This document shows, piece by piece, positions 9,304 to 18,362 of a stretch of 64,000 bases of DNA. The stretch comes from Candidatus Celerinatantimonas neptuna. Its GTDB lineage: Bacteria > Pseudomonadota > Gammaproteobacteria > Enterobacterales > Celerinatantimonadaceae. The stretch spans positions 3,349,501-3,413,500 of the forward strand of contig OU461276.1 in assembly GCA_911810475.1 (NCBI GenBank), read 5' to 3'. The notes under the pieces are model-generated. The model ran no database searches. It was not told the DNA's origin and was given only the letters and a program-made list of their open reading frames with translations. Within the stretch, counting starts at the first letter, position 1; each line of letters opens with the position of its first letter. The position numbers and the translations under genes were made by a program.

Positions 9304-9861
9304 ATGATTGCCCTGATTTATTACACAAAAACAGATATAACAGGCCAGTTAATGGCATCTGTTAAAGAAGCTGTATCTAAACAGGACATTGAATGCTTTA
9401 GTTATCAAATTCAGGATCGGGATATTGTTGATGGTCGTTTTGTAAACCAGAGCATATTAGATCAATTACCGGATGCACAAGCAATTATCTGGGGATCTCT
9501 GACGTATATGGGCAACGTCAGTGCTCAGTTTAAAGCCTTTGCCGATGCGACCAGTAAGTTTTGGTCAGATCAACGATTATGCGGGAAAATTGCCTCTGGT
9601 GTGACGTCGGGCACAGGTTTAAATGGGGACCAGGCCAATACGCTGCAATATTTTTCAACATTGTCGAGTCAGCACGGCATGATTTGGGTTGGACTGGACT
9701 GCTCGAATGAGAGCCATCAGTCGCAAATAAACCGGCTGGGTTGCCAGTTGGGCATTGTCGCTCAATCCAGTGATGGTTATGTGCATCCCGGCGATCAACA
9801 GAGTGCTTATTATTTGGGCGGCAGGGTGGCTGAACTTGTGAAAAAATTAAGCTATGCTTGA
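9304..9861 (+). CDS. Flavodoxin/WrbA-like NAD(P)H:quinone oxidoreductase family protein
   Basis: 185-aa flavodoxin fold. The N-terminal strand IALIYYTKTDITGQL is the FMN phosphate loop. IIWGSLTYMGNVSAQFKAFAD is the second FMN-contacting segment (the G-S-x-T-Y-x-G pattern of the WrbA/NADPH-dependent FMN reductase group). AAGGA before ATG 9304 decides the start; the upstream extension to 9247 is not convincing. The next gene (hydroxyacid dehydrogenase) follows 36 bases later, so the two may form an operon. Confidence 0.8.
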   Translation: MIALIYYTKTDITGQLMASVKEAVSKQDIECFSYQIQDRDIVDGRFVNQSILDQLPDAQAIIWGSLTYMGNVSAQFKAFADATSKFWSDQRLCGKIASGVTSGTGLNGDQANTLQYFSTLSSQHGMIWVGLDCSNESHQSQINRLGCQLGIVAQSSDGYVHPGDQQSAYYLGGRVAELVKKLSYA

Positions 9862-9897
9862 AATTACTTGGGAGGTTGTCATAAAAAGTAGGGTTTT

Positions 9898-10860
9898 ATG
9901 AAAATTGCAATACTGGATGACTATCAGGATGTGGTTCGGGAGCTGGCCTGTTTTTCGCGTCTGAATGGGCATGAGGTTGTGGTTTTTAATGATTCTCCCG
10001 TAGATGTTGACATACTGGCTGAGCGTTTGAACGATGTTGAAGCATTGGTGTTAATTAGAGAACGAACCTCCATTAGCGAAACACTGCTTCAGCGGCTTCC
10101 CAAATTGCGGTTGATTAGTCAAACCGGTAAGGTCAGTCAGCATATTGATCCTGCTTTGTGCCAGAAATATGGTGTCACGGTTGTGCAGGGCGCAGGTTCA
10201 CCGGTTGCACCATCTGAGCTATGTTGGGCTTTGTTGATGTCTGCCTATCGGCATATTCCGGGCTATGTTCATCAGCTCAAAAACGGGCTATGGCAACATT
10301 CCGGCCTGGGGTTAGGCCGGGTGTTAAACGGTAAGACATTGGGCATTTGGGGATACGGAAAGATTGGTCAGCGAATTGCCCGGTATGCAAAAGCCTTTGA
10401 TATGTCAGTGATTGTTTGGGGCAGTGAATCGTCACGGCTTTTAGCCGAGCAACATGGTTTTTATGGGGCGACAGATAAAGCCAGCTTTTTTAAAGAATGC
10501 GATATTATCTCATTGCATCTGCGTTTAAATGAAGCAACATGTTACTGCGTTAAAGCAAAAGATCTGGCACTCATGAAAGATGATTCATTGCTTGTAAATA
10601 TTAGCCGCTCCGAACTTATCGAGCCGGGCGCATTGTATCGTGATCTAAAAATGCACCCGACTAAAATGGCCGCAATTGATGTTTTTGAAGCTGAGCCGGC
10701 AACAGCACAGAGTGAGCCATTATTAGCATTGCCCAATGTGGTGGCAACACCTCATATTGGTTATGTTGAACAATGCAGCTACGAGCTGTATTTCAATGCG
10801 GCATTTGCCAATGTAGTTGCCTTTGCTCAGGGTCGGCCTAAAAATGTAGTCGAGATTTGA
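9898..10860 (+). CDS. D-2-hydroxyacid dehydrogenase (phosphoglycerate-dehydrogenase-like)
   Basis: 320-aa NAD-dependent D-isomer-specific 2-hydroxyacid dehydrogenase. The Rossmann motif is TLGIWGYGKIGQRIARYAKA (about 147-166). The catalytic arginine segment is VNISRSELI, the glutamate lies in DVFEAEPA and the histidine in ATPHIGY. It lacks the ACT domain of SerA. The natural keto-acid is not predictable. Confidence 0.88.
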   Translation: MKIAILDDYQDVVRELACFSRLNGHEVVVFNDSPVDVDILAERLNDVEALVLIRERTSISETLLQRLPKLRLISQTGKVSQHIDPALCQKYGVTVVQGAGSPVAPSELCWALLMSAYRHIPGYVHQLKNGLWQHSGLGLGRVLNGKTLGIWGYGKIGQRIARYAKAFDMSVIVWGSESSRLLAEQHGFYGATDKASFFKECDIISLHLRLNEATCYCVKAKDLALMKDDSLLVNISRSELIEPGALYRDLKMHPTKMAAIDVFEAEPATAQSEPLLALPNVVATPHIGYVEQCSYELYFNAAFANVVAFAQGRPKNVVEI

Positions 10861-10881
10861 AAAACACTTAGTCAGCCGTTT

Positions 10882-11442
10882 TTAACATGCGGTTGCAACT
10901 GAAAAAAAGTTATGTTTCTGGTACCACTTCTCACGGGTTAACTGATAAAAATGGCATGCTGGTGCTTCGGGTTGATCTTTAATCGTCGAAACATAATTCA
11001 TTCCCGCTTTTAATAGTACCCGTGTTGAGGCATGGTGATATTCACGAACGGTTGCGCAGATGAGTGGTAGCTCGTATTGCTCAAAACCGGCCTGAAGCAT
11101 TCCATCCGCTACCTCTGTTGCATAGCCGTTTCCCCAGGCATCAACAGCAAACCGGTAACCAAGGTTTATGATTAGCCGATCCATAAAATGACGATGAGTT
11201 AGTCCACAAAAGCCCAGGATCTGTTCTGGATTTTTGCGATGAGTGACCGACCACATTCCGAATTGATAGTATTGCCAGTGATTGATCCAATGCTCCAGGG
11301 TCTCTTTTGTATACATCAAATCAGGGAAAGGGCCTGCAGGATTAAAATGATTTGTTTTTGGATCACCATAGATACGAAAAAGATCTGACAAGTGATTAAT
11401 TTTAACAGGGCTAAGCGCCAAGCGCTCGGTTAAAATTCTCAT
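10882..11442 (-). CDS. GNAT family N-acetyltransferase (RimJ/RimL-like)
   Basis: 186 aa, starting MRILTERLALSPV. The acetyl-CoA site is FAVDAWGNGYATEVADGML (about 117-135), with the tail REYHHASTRVLLKAGM. It is convergent with the dehydrogenase gene, 21 bases between stops. The best guess for activity is N-acetylation of a protein terminus or small amine. Confidence 0.85.
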   Translation of the reverse strand: MRILTERLALSPVKINHLSDLFRIYGDPKTNHFNPAGPFPDLMYTKETLEHWINHWQYYQFGMWSVTHRKNPEQILGFCGLTHRHFMDRLIINLGYRFAVDAWGNGYATEVADGMLQAGFEQYELPLICATVREYHHASTRVLLKAGMNYVSTIKDQPEAPACHFYQLTREKWYQKHNFFSVATAC

Positions 11443-11804
11443 AGAAATTGACTGATTCTTCTATTTTGACGCTTACTTTACGCCGTATTTATTGCAGGTT
11501 TATGAACCTTTAGTTTTAAGGGATTTTATCTGGGTTGAGTGAATTTTATTCAGATTAAACAGGTTTCAGACATATTTGGGTTGAGCGAACTCAGTCAGAT
11601 TGGTCAATTGACCATAACAAATTACAGACTATTGTAAATTTATAAAAATATCTTTTAATTCAAAGGGAAATAACAAAATCAGACTTGCTCAGCTCTCACG
11701 ATGGACATTAAAAGGTGGTATGCTAATTTCAATTAAGTGATGGGAAATTATGGATTTTGGTTCGTTTCCCATGATGTTGGTTTAGATGTTAAGGAATTTA
11801 AAAT
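11443..11804. other. Intergenic region with divergent promoters expected
   Basis: 362 bases between two divergent genes. It contains two imperfect copies of a GGGTTGAGYGAA...CAGATT phrase at about 11531-11605, about 50 bases apart. I see no gene. Confidence 0.5.
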
Positions 11805-12800
11805 ATGGGTCATATCGACTTCGACTCACTACAAAATTCGGAAATTCGATTAGAAACACCCAACATGGAGCGTGTCGAAGAACTTCATGAAGTGGTTCGT
11901 AATTCGCAGCTCCGGTTAAAAGAATTTTTACCCTGGGCCAGAGAAGTCATATCACTTCAAAAAACAGAGCTGAATTTACAACAAGCGATAGAGAATTTTT
12001 CAAGTATGAGCCATGAGCTGCGTTTTTCGATTATTGACCGGCAAAGTGATCAATTGCTTGGGCTGATAAGTTTGAAAATTGTGGACCCATTAGTACCATT
12101 TTTTGAAATAGGCTATTGGCTGGGAAATTGTGCTGTCGGGCGAGGGATCATGAGCCAGTCTGTCAAGTTAGTAGAACACTTTGCGATTGACATACTTAAA
12201 GCCAAACGGATTGAAATTGTGACAGCAGCCAGTAATCGGCGAAGCCGGGCCGTAGCTGAACGTTGCGGCTATCACCAGGACGCTCTGTTTCGTCATCACA
12301 GGCGCCTTCCTTCTGGCGCTATGGATGATACAGTTGTGTATAGCAAATGTCCCCATGATGAAAAACCCAGTCATAAGGAAACCTATTGGAGCGCTATGGT
12401 TCCCGAACTGTTGGTGAGCGATTTTGAAAAATCCCTGCATTTTTATACAGAAGCATTAGGGTTTAGTATTCGTTATCAGCGGCAAAATCCAGATTTTGTC
12501 TATCTTGAGCAGGGCGCTTTGCAAATTATGTTAGAAGCTGAGCATGGCCAGGCGCAAAAGACTGGTGAACTGTCGTCTCCATTGGAGCGTGGAATAAATT
12601 TACAAATGGAATTAGAGTCGATTCAGACACTTTCAGAACGCCTACATCAACTGCAGATCCCTCTCTACCGTGAATTACAAAATCATTGGTATGACCTGGG
12701 TGGGCGTGTATCAGGCGAGCGTGAGCTTCTTGTTCAAGATCCTGATGGATACCTGCTTCGTTTTTCTGAACATCTTGGTGAGCGCAGTAAAGTAAACTGA
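11805..12800 (+). CDS. GNAT-VOC fusion protein
   Basis: 331 aa containing two unrelated enzyme folds. Residues 1-180 form a RimJ/RimL-type acetyltransferase (IGYWLGNCAVGRGIMSQSV, then AASNRRSRAVAERCGY). Residues 195-331 form a bleomycin-resistance-type VOC half (VPELLVSDFEKSLHFYTEAL...LVQDPDGYLLRFSE). Both modules look intact and the frame is continuous. One plausible role is antibiotic or toxin modification plus sequestration; that is inference. A MazG gene follows after about 80 bases. Confidence 0.85.
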   Translation: MGHIDFDSLQNSEIRLETPNMERVEELHEVVRNSQLRLKEFLPWAREVISLQKTELNLQQAIENFSSMSHELRFSIIDRQSDQLLGLISLKIVDPLVPFFEIGYWLGNCAVGRGIMSQSVKLVEHFAIDILKAKRIEIVTAASNRRSRAVAERCGYHQDALFRHHRRLPSGAMDDTVVYSKCPHDEKPSHKETYWSAMVPELLVSDFEKSLHFYTEALGFSIRYQRQNPDFVYLEQGALQIMLEAEHGQAQKTGELSSPLERGINLQMELESIQTLSERLHQLQIPLYRELQNHWYDLGGRVSGERELLVQDPDGYLLRFSEHLGERSKVN

Positions 12801-12877
12801 TATCTGATCGTGTTAATTTTAGATACGATGTTACAGACAAACGTAACACGCTCTAGTCTGTGAAAAAGGAGTTAATC

Positions 12878-13195
12878 ATGCCGGTGCTTACGGCTCAACC
12901 GACACTCAGCGATTTTCAGAATTATGTGAGAGAACTGGAAGATGAACGCCGGTTTGCCAGTCAGGATATTCTGGCTAAATGCTTACTTCTGGGTGAAGAA
13001 ATCGGTGAACTATTTAAAGCCATTCGTAAAACACAAAATATTGCGATAGATCCGACATCCAAAGTCAATGATGTCAGTGATGAGCTGGCGGATGTTTTTA
13101 TTTATCTCTGTTCTATTGCCAACCGTTATGAGATTGATTTAGAAGCGGCGTTTTTAGCAAAAGAAGAAAAGAATAAACAACGTACCTGGAAGTGA
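12878..13195 (+). CDS. MazG-like nucleotide pyrophosphohydrolase
   Basis: 105-aa single-domain all-alpha NTP pyrophosphatase. The metal-binding helices are GEEIGELFKAI and DELADVFIYL, the E-x2-E and E-x2-D pattern of the family. Start ATG 12878 has AAAGGAG seven bases before it; the GTG at 12860 lies upstream of that site. Such enzymes remove unusual NTPs or lower nucleotide pools under stress. Confidence 0.85.
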   Translation: MPVLTAQPTLSDFQNYVRELEDERRFASQDILAKCLLLGEEIGELFKAIRKTQNIAIDPTSKVNDVSDELADVFIYLCSIANRYEIDLEAAFLAKEEKNKQRTWK

Positions 13196-13249
13196 TCCCA
13201 TATACTTTTGTCAGATGCTATTGTATCTAGACGTCTTTGTATAAGGAAT

Positions 13250-13677
13250 TATGATAATTGATCATTTAAGTACCTATGCAATGGATGACCTGGCGACCAG
13301 AGCGTTTTATACCAGCGTTTTTAAGCCGTTGGGCTATTCACTTCAGAGTGAATTTGTTGCACATTGGAATCAGCAATTCCCTACATCAACAGATGTGCGC
13401 ATTTGGCATAGATGGTAAATTTTCATTCTGGGTGATTGAAACTCAGCAGCCATTTACGCCAAGACATATTGCCTTTTCGGCAGAAAACCGAGCCATGGTT
13501 GATGCTTTTTATCAGGCTGGCATGGATGCTGGTGGCCGGGACAACGGGGCCCCGGGGTTAAGGCCTCTTTACCATGAGCATTACTATGCTGCTTTTTTGC
13601 TTGATCCTGATGAGAATAATGTCGAGGCTGTGTGCCATACCCCAACAGACCAGGGGGTGTTGGCATCTGGTGATTGA
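13250..13677 (+). pseudogene. VOC family protein gene broken by a frameshift
   Basis: The frame from ATG 13250 encodes a typical VOC start (MIIDHLSTYAMDDLATRAFY) and then stops at about 13418. The C-terminal half (AFGIDGKFSFWVIET ... LDPDENNVEAVCH) is in the neighbouring frame. The shift falls near 13390-13400, where one base appears lost. Everything else is well preserved, so the lesion is recent, unless it is a sequencing error. Confidence 0.8.
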
Positions 13678-13795
13678 GTTTTGTTCAAATGAAACACGTG
13701 TTGGTTGCGGCGGGGGATGATGAGCCTTGTTTGTTGATAGAACAGGCCCTTGGCAAGGCTTCTTATGTCGTTGTTTCATCATCAGTGAGGGAAAA

Positions 13796-14320
13796 ATGAG
13801 TTACATTCAAATTGTTCAGGGTGATATTACAAGCGCCAAAGTTGATGCGATTGTGAATGCTGCCAACTCAAGAATGTTGGGGGGCGGGGGTGTTGATGGG
13901 GCCATCCACCGGGCTGCTGGCCCTGAACTATTAGCTGCATGTCGACAGGTTCCGGTGGTTGATGGTATTCGCTGCCCGGTTGGGGAAGCGCGAATGACTC
14001 AGTCTGGGCGGCTCCATTGCCAATATGTGATCCATACCGTGGGGCCGGTTTATCATTGTGATGTATCGCCCGCTGAACATCTTGCATCGGCTTATCGTAA
14101 TTCACTTCATCTGGCATCAGAACACTTGTGTCATTCGGTTGCTTTTCCGGCAATTTCATGTGGTGTCTATGGTTATCCTCACCAAGAGGCGGCTGAAATT
14201 GCGCTGGCAACCTGTCGGGATTTTACGGTTACAGAAATGAACATTATCTTTTATTTATTGGATGTTGAATTCGTTAATCTCTGGCAAACAGTTTGTCGAC
14301 AACTGATTGATTTTGAGTAA
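13796..14320 (+). CDS. Macrodomain protein, O-acetyl-ADP-ribose deacetylase (YmdB-like)
   Basis: 174-aa macrodomain that binds ADP-ribose and hydrolyses O-acetyl-ADP-ribose or ADP-ribosyl esters. [21 protein letters not shown] matches the ligand and catalytic loop (N-A-A-N, then G-G-G-V-x-x-A-I). The phosphate-binding loop is [12 protein letters not shown]. Start ATG 13796 follows GAGGG. It could also be the partner of an ADP-ribosyltransferase toxin, but none is adjacent. Confidence 0.9.
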   Translation: MSYIQIVQGDITSAKVDAIVNAANSRMLGGGGVDGAIHRAAGPELLAACRQVPVVDGIRCPVGEARMTQSGRLHCQYVIHTVGPVYHCDVSPAEHLASAYRNSLHLASEHLCHSVAFPAISCGVYGYPHQEAAEIALATCRDFTVTEMNIIFYLLDVEFVNLWQTVCRQLIDFE

Positions 14321-14422
14321 AAAAAAGAGATTTATCCTGATATCCCACCTGAGTAGATTGTCATGACGCCTTAATCGTATTAACGTATTGATTCTTAAGG
14401 TTAAGGATAGTGAGATAAGGAT

Positions 14423-15139
14423 ATGCAATCTGGATTGAAACAATTAATCTGTTCATTGGCATTAATCAGCCCTCTGGTATTAACTTCATGCGCCAGGAGC
14501 CAAACTGAAAATCATCAACCGGGTTTGAGTAGTGTGGATATGATCCGCATTAGTCAGGTGCCTTCTTTAAATTGGGTTTCTGTCGCTGATATTGCCAAAG
14601 AATTAAAAGGTAAACCGCCCATGGCCGTGGGTTTTGATGTTGACGATACCGTTCTTTTTAGCTCGCCCGGTTTTTACCATGGTCAGCAGGTCTTTTCACC
14701 CGGAGGTTACAGTTATCTGAAAAACCAAAAATTCTGGAATGATCTGAACTGTCATTGGGATGCCTTTAGCATGCCTAAAGAAATTGCTAAAAAACTCATT
14801 GCCATGCACCAGAAGCGCGGAGATGACATCTATTTTATTACGGCACGAACCTATTCTAAATGTGAAATCACCACACAATATCTTAAAAAAATCTTCCATA
14901 TCAAACATATGAATCCGGTGATCTTTACCGGTAGTAAAAAAGGCGTTTTAACAAAAGTCCCTTATATTAAAGCTCACGATATCAAAATTTATTACGGCGA
15001 TTCGGATAGCGATATCCTGGCTGCGCGCAAGGCTGGAGCCGAAGGCATACGAATTATTCGTGCGGCTAATTCCAGTTATAAACCCGTGCCTAAAAATGGC
15101 GATCTGGGTGAGCAGGTAGTCCGTGATTCACAGTATTAA
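14423..15139 (+). CDS. aphA: Class B acid phosphatase, predicted lipoprotein
   Basis: 238-aa non-specific phosphatase/phosphotransferase of the HAD superfamily. The nucleophile motif is GFDVDDTVLFSS with D72 and D74. The middle motif is DDIYFITART and the metal-binding acidic pair is YYGDSDSDI. The N-terminus is a signal sequence ending in LTSC, so Cys23 would be lipidated. That is unusual, because E. coli AphA is a soluble periplasmic tetramer. It is a monocistronic gene scavenging phosphate from nucleotides in the periplasm. Confidence 0.92.
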   Translation: MQSGLKQLICSLALISPLVLTSCARSQTENHQPGLSSVDMIRISQVPSLNWVSVADIAKELKGKPPMAVGFDVDDTVLFSSPGFYHGQQVFSPGGYSYLKNQKFWNDLNCHWDAFSMPKEIAKKLIAMHQKRGDDIYFITARTYSKCEITTQYLKKIFHIKHMNPVIFTGSKKGVLTKVPYIKAHDIKIYYGDSDSDILAARKAGAEGIRIIRAANSSYKPVPKNGDLGEQVVRDSQY

Positions 15140-15327
15140 CCAGCCAGTATGATTTAGCTGCTTTGAAATGGCTGTTTCGTGCGAATCAGCCATCATGGCT
15201 CGCTCTAAATTGCGACCCAACGAAGAGGCCGCATTTTAGTTTTAGCCAAACATCTTTTACCTGTGGTTGTCGCAATCACATTAGCCGGGCTGATATTCTA
15301 AATCTTAAACACAGAGGAACAAAGTTG

Positions 15328-16048
15328 ATGAAAACAATAGGTCTGATAGGCGGTATGAGCTGGGAGTCTACAGCCAGTTATTACCGGGCCATTAATGAAG
15401 GCGTAAAAACGTGCCTTGGTTGAAGGCGTAAAAACGTGCCTTGGTGGTCTGCATTCAGCAAAAATATGTTTATATAGTGTTGATTTTCATGAAATCGAGT
15501 GGTTGCAACAACAGGCCAAATGGCAAGAAGCCGGGCGTATATTGGCTGATGCAGCGAAAGCGATCGAAGTCGGTGGTGCCGGTTTTCTACTGATTTGCTC
15601 AAATACAATGCATAAAGTGGCTCCACTGATTGAATCGGAGATTTCAATTCCACTGCTCCATATCGCAGATGCAACTGCACAACAGTTGATTGCCGATGGC
15701 GTGACCCGGGTTGGCCTGTTGGGAACTCGGTTTACCATGGAGCAGGATTTCTATAAAGAAAAATTGATTAAACAATACCATATTGATGTCGTCGTTCCGG
15801 AACCGGCAGAAAGGGAAATGGTTGATCGGGTGATTTTTTCTGAATTATGTCTGGGTAACGTGAACCCCGCATCAAGAGATGCCTACCTGAAAGTGATGGA
15901 TTCAATGCATGCCAGGGGAGCTCAGGCTATTATCTTAGGGTGTACCGAAATTGATTTGCTTATCAGTTCGAAATACACTGATATTCCTTTATACGATACA
16001 ACTGCGATTCATTGCGCGGCTGCGGTTCAATCAGCCATACAGGAATAA
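15328..16048 (+). pseudogene. Aspartate/glutamate racemase family gene disrupted by a 25-bp tandem duplication
   Basis: The start MKTIGLIGGMSWESTASYY and the remainder (LLICSNTMHKVAP with one catalytic Cys, IILGCTEIDLL with the other) are those of an Asp/Glu/hydantoin racemase of the YgeA type. At 15396-15445 a 25-base unit is present twice head-to-tail. Since 25 is not a multiple of three, the frame shifts and a stop follows. Removing one copy restores a perfect reading frame of about 230 aa. The gene is therefore currently off, and could revert by slippage. Confidence 0.88.
15396..15445. repeat. 25-bp perfect tandem duplication inside the racemase gene
   Basis: Two identical 25-base units (15396-15420 and 15421-15445) beginning TGAAGGCGTAAAAACG. 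The second unit carries the reading frame into the downstream part of the gene. Confidence 0.98.
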
Positions 16049-16081
16049 CCGATCTGAGCTATTAATACCGGAGAGAATATA

Positions 16082-16723
16082 GTGAAAAGTTTAGCGTTAA
16101 TTGCATTGGCGTTACCATTTTTGGCACAGGCTCAATGTGTAGTGAATGACCAGTGGTTAAACAGAAATTATGATCAGCACATTGATTACAGTAACCCAAA
16201 TGTACAAACCGATTTCTTTTTGCTCGTTTTCTCTAATTCGCCACAATTTTGTAAGAAAGAACAACAATCGGGTGCTATTGAAAACTTCAGGTTTCAATGT
16301 GAATCACCTAACCATTTTGGCTGGGTGATTCACGGATTGTGGGGCAATTCGAGAGAGGCGTTTATCAGCGGAAATATCCGCAGTCAGCCGCGTTTTTGCC
16401 AGGGCGATCTGCCTAAAGTCCCTTTATCTGAGTTAAAACCATATTTGTGCATGAGCCCTGGTACAAAATTGTTGCAGGGTGAGTGGGAAAAACATGGTGC
16501 CTGTGATTTTTCTTCAGCCAAAGCCTATTTTTCGAAAGAAAAAGAACTCTACCAGCGCTTTAAACTCCCTTCTGCTGATGTAAATGCAAAAACAGCAGTT
16601 CGTTGGATGCGGGACAATAACCCGGTACTGGCTGATAAGTGGCTTTACCGCCGTGGCAGCGAATTTGGCATCTGCTTTGATCGTTCATTTAACGTGATCA
16701 GTTGCCCGAAACAATCCCGGTGA
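16082..16723 (+). CDS. Secreted ribonuclease, RNase T2/RNase I family
   Basis: 213 aa with a cleavable signal peptide ending LAQAQ (about residues 1-18). The two catalytic segments of the T2 family are present: WVIHGLWG with H84 and GEWEKHGAC with E134 and H138. Several Cys residues suit periplasmic disulfides. The GTG start at 16082 has GGAGAG upstream. It is shorter than E. coli RNase I but retains both active-site motifs. It would degrade RNA in the periplasm. Confidence 0.9.
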   Translation: MKSLALIALALPFLAQAQCVVNDQWLNRNYDQHIDYSNPNVQTDFFLLVFSNSPQFCKKEQQSGAIENFRFQCESPNHFGWVIHGLWGNSREAFISGNIRSQPRFCQGDLPKVPLSELKPYLCMSPGTKLLQGEWEKHGACDFSSAKAYFSKEKELYQRFKLPSADVNAKTAVRWMRDNNPVLADKWLYRRGSEFGICFDRSFNVISCPKQSR

Positions 16724-17000
16724 TTGTGTCGGTTGTCGCATGGTGCTGACATATATTGTTCTAACAAATTGTAAATATTCATATTTTCAGATTTTATATA
16801 GGTCTGTGTATGCCAAATGGCTCCCTTTCATCCTACAAGGTGACGCGATCTATACCTGAAAGGGTGACCTAACACATTGCTATGATGGAGAAAAATCAAC
16901 GGTCTCAATCGGAAATTAAGTAAGACAACTAGCCAGCATATGGAGTGAGCCAACAAGTATTAATCTGTTAGATCACAAGCAAATAGTAAGGAGTATCTGA

Positions 17001-17624
17001 ATGGCGTTTCATACATTAGTGTTATTTACACTAGCATGCTTATCAATCAACCTGATTCCTGGGCCTGATGTTATTTATATTGTTTCTAATACGATGAAAG
17101 GGAAAATGGTGTGTGGGATGAAAGCTGCACTAGGGTTAGGCGTTGGCTATTTTGTTCACACATTAGCGGCATGCTTAGGCTTATCGGCAATTATATTGAG
17201 TTCTGCTGTAGCTTTTACTGTTATTAAGTGGTTAGGTGCCGCTTATCTTCTCTATTTAGGGTTTATGTCATTAAAATCCATGAGGCAAGGTCAATCTAAA
17301 CTTTCAGTTAGTAATAATTTCGAGATGGGAAATCATGTTTTTAAACAAGGAGTCATTGTTAGCGCTTTAAATCCTAAAGTCGCTTTATTTTTCCTTTCCT
17401 TTTTGCCTCAATTTATTGATGTGGCTGCAGGATCAACTAATATGCAGCTTCTTATTTTAGGTTTACTATTCAGTGTATTAGCAACATTATGTAATGTCAC
17501 TTATGCAATAGCCGGTAGTTGGTTGCTCGGTCGTCCCAAAGCAAGTCGTTACACCCGAATTATTGAGGGAGTATCTGGATTCCTGTTAGTTGGGTTGGCG
17601 GGTAAAATTGCATTGAGTAAGTGA
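17001..17624 (+). CDS. LysE/RhtB family amino-acid exporter
   Basis: 207-aa inner-membrane protein with about six hydrophobic segments. The N-terminal signature is NLIPGPDVIYIVSNTMKGK (the PGP motif of the family), followed by GLGVGYFVHTLAA. The C-terminal segment SALNPKVALFFLSFLPQFID is also diagnostic. It exports a hydrophilic amino acid or derivative; the substrate cannot be told. A good AAGGAG lies before the ATG. Confidence 0.92.
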   Translation: MAFHTLVLFTLACLSINLIPGPDVIYIVSNTMKGKMVCGMKAALGLGVGYFVHTLAACLGLSAIILSSAVAFTVIKWLGAAYLLYLGFMSLKSMRQGQSKLSVSNNFEMGNHVFKQGVIVSALNPKVALFFLSFLPQFIDVAAGSTNMQLLILGLLFSVLATLCNVTYAIAGSWLLGRPKASRYTRIIEGVSGFLLVGLAGKIALSK

Positions 17625-17795
17625 TAGTGATCTAATAAGTTAATTAACTGGATGTATTACAGTTGTTATCTGAATAAAATTCAACCGCCAAACGTCAACA
17701 CGCCCTAGTGAAGTCATCTGAGTGAGGAAACCTGATTCGCTTTTAGGGGAAAAATCTGATAAAAATCTAAGCGTATAGATTGGATTGTAACGAGT

Positions 17796-18251
17796 ATGGA
17801 ATTTAAAAAAGGATGCTTAGATCATCCGGCAGTGATTGAGCTACTCGAAGAGCATTTGAGTGAGATGTATGCCACATCGCCACCAGAGAGTGTGCATGCA
17901 CTGGACCTGTCAAAACTTAAAACACCGACTGTTAGTTTTTGGAGTGTATGGGATGGCGCGCAGCTATTAGGCTGCGGTGCTATAAAATGGTTGGGCGAGT
18001 CACATGCAGAGCTTAAATCGATGCGTACCCGTGCTCATTTCAGAGGCCGTGGTGTTGCAAAGCAGTTATTGACGCATCTTGTTGATCAGGCGCGCCAGAA
18101 TGGATACCAGCGAATCAGCCTCGAAACAGGCACTGAGCCTTATTTTGCCCCGGCCAGAGGGCTGTATCAGCGTTTTGGTTTTACAACATGTGAACCTTTT
18201 GCCGATTATGTTCCTGATCCCAACAGTGTGTTTATGACCATGGAACTTTGA
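17796..18251 (+). CDS. GNAT family N-acetyltransferase
   Basis: 151 aa. MRTRAHFRGRGVAKQLLTHLVDQAR is the acetyl-CoA loop (R-G-x-G-x-A) and SLETGTEPYFAPARGLYQRFGF is the typical tail. It resembles the YedL/PhnO-type stand-alone acetyltransferases. A terminator follows. Confidence 0.88.
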   Translation: MEFKKGCLDHPAVIELLEEHLSEMYATSPPESVHALDLSKLKTPTVSFWSVWDGAQLLGCGAIKWLGESHAELKSMRTRAHFRGRGVAKQLLTHLVDQARQNGYQRISLETGTEPYFAPARGLYQRFGFTTCEPFADYVPDPNSVFMTMEL

Positions 18252-18299
18252 TTGCAAAGAAGAGTTAAACCATCGTAAACCGATCACGATTTTTATAGA

Positions 18300-18336
18300 A
18301 AAGCCCATTTATTCAACATTAAATGGGCTTTTTGTT
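18300..18336. terminator. Intrinsic terminator between GNAT gene and folD
   Basis: Stem AAGCCCATTT/AAATGGGCTT (18301-18330) with a 10-base loop, then TTTGTT on the plus strand. It serves the GNAT gene and may also end folD transcription arriving from the other side. Confidence 0.8.
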
Positions 18337-18362
18337 AGTTAAACGTTTTTGTTTAAACGACA

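Noticed and set aside
15163-15423. Separate 86-aa gene before the racemase
   Set aside because: It is the racemase start with an upstream extension, ended by the duplication-induced frameshift.
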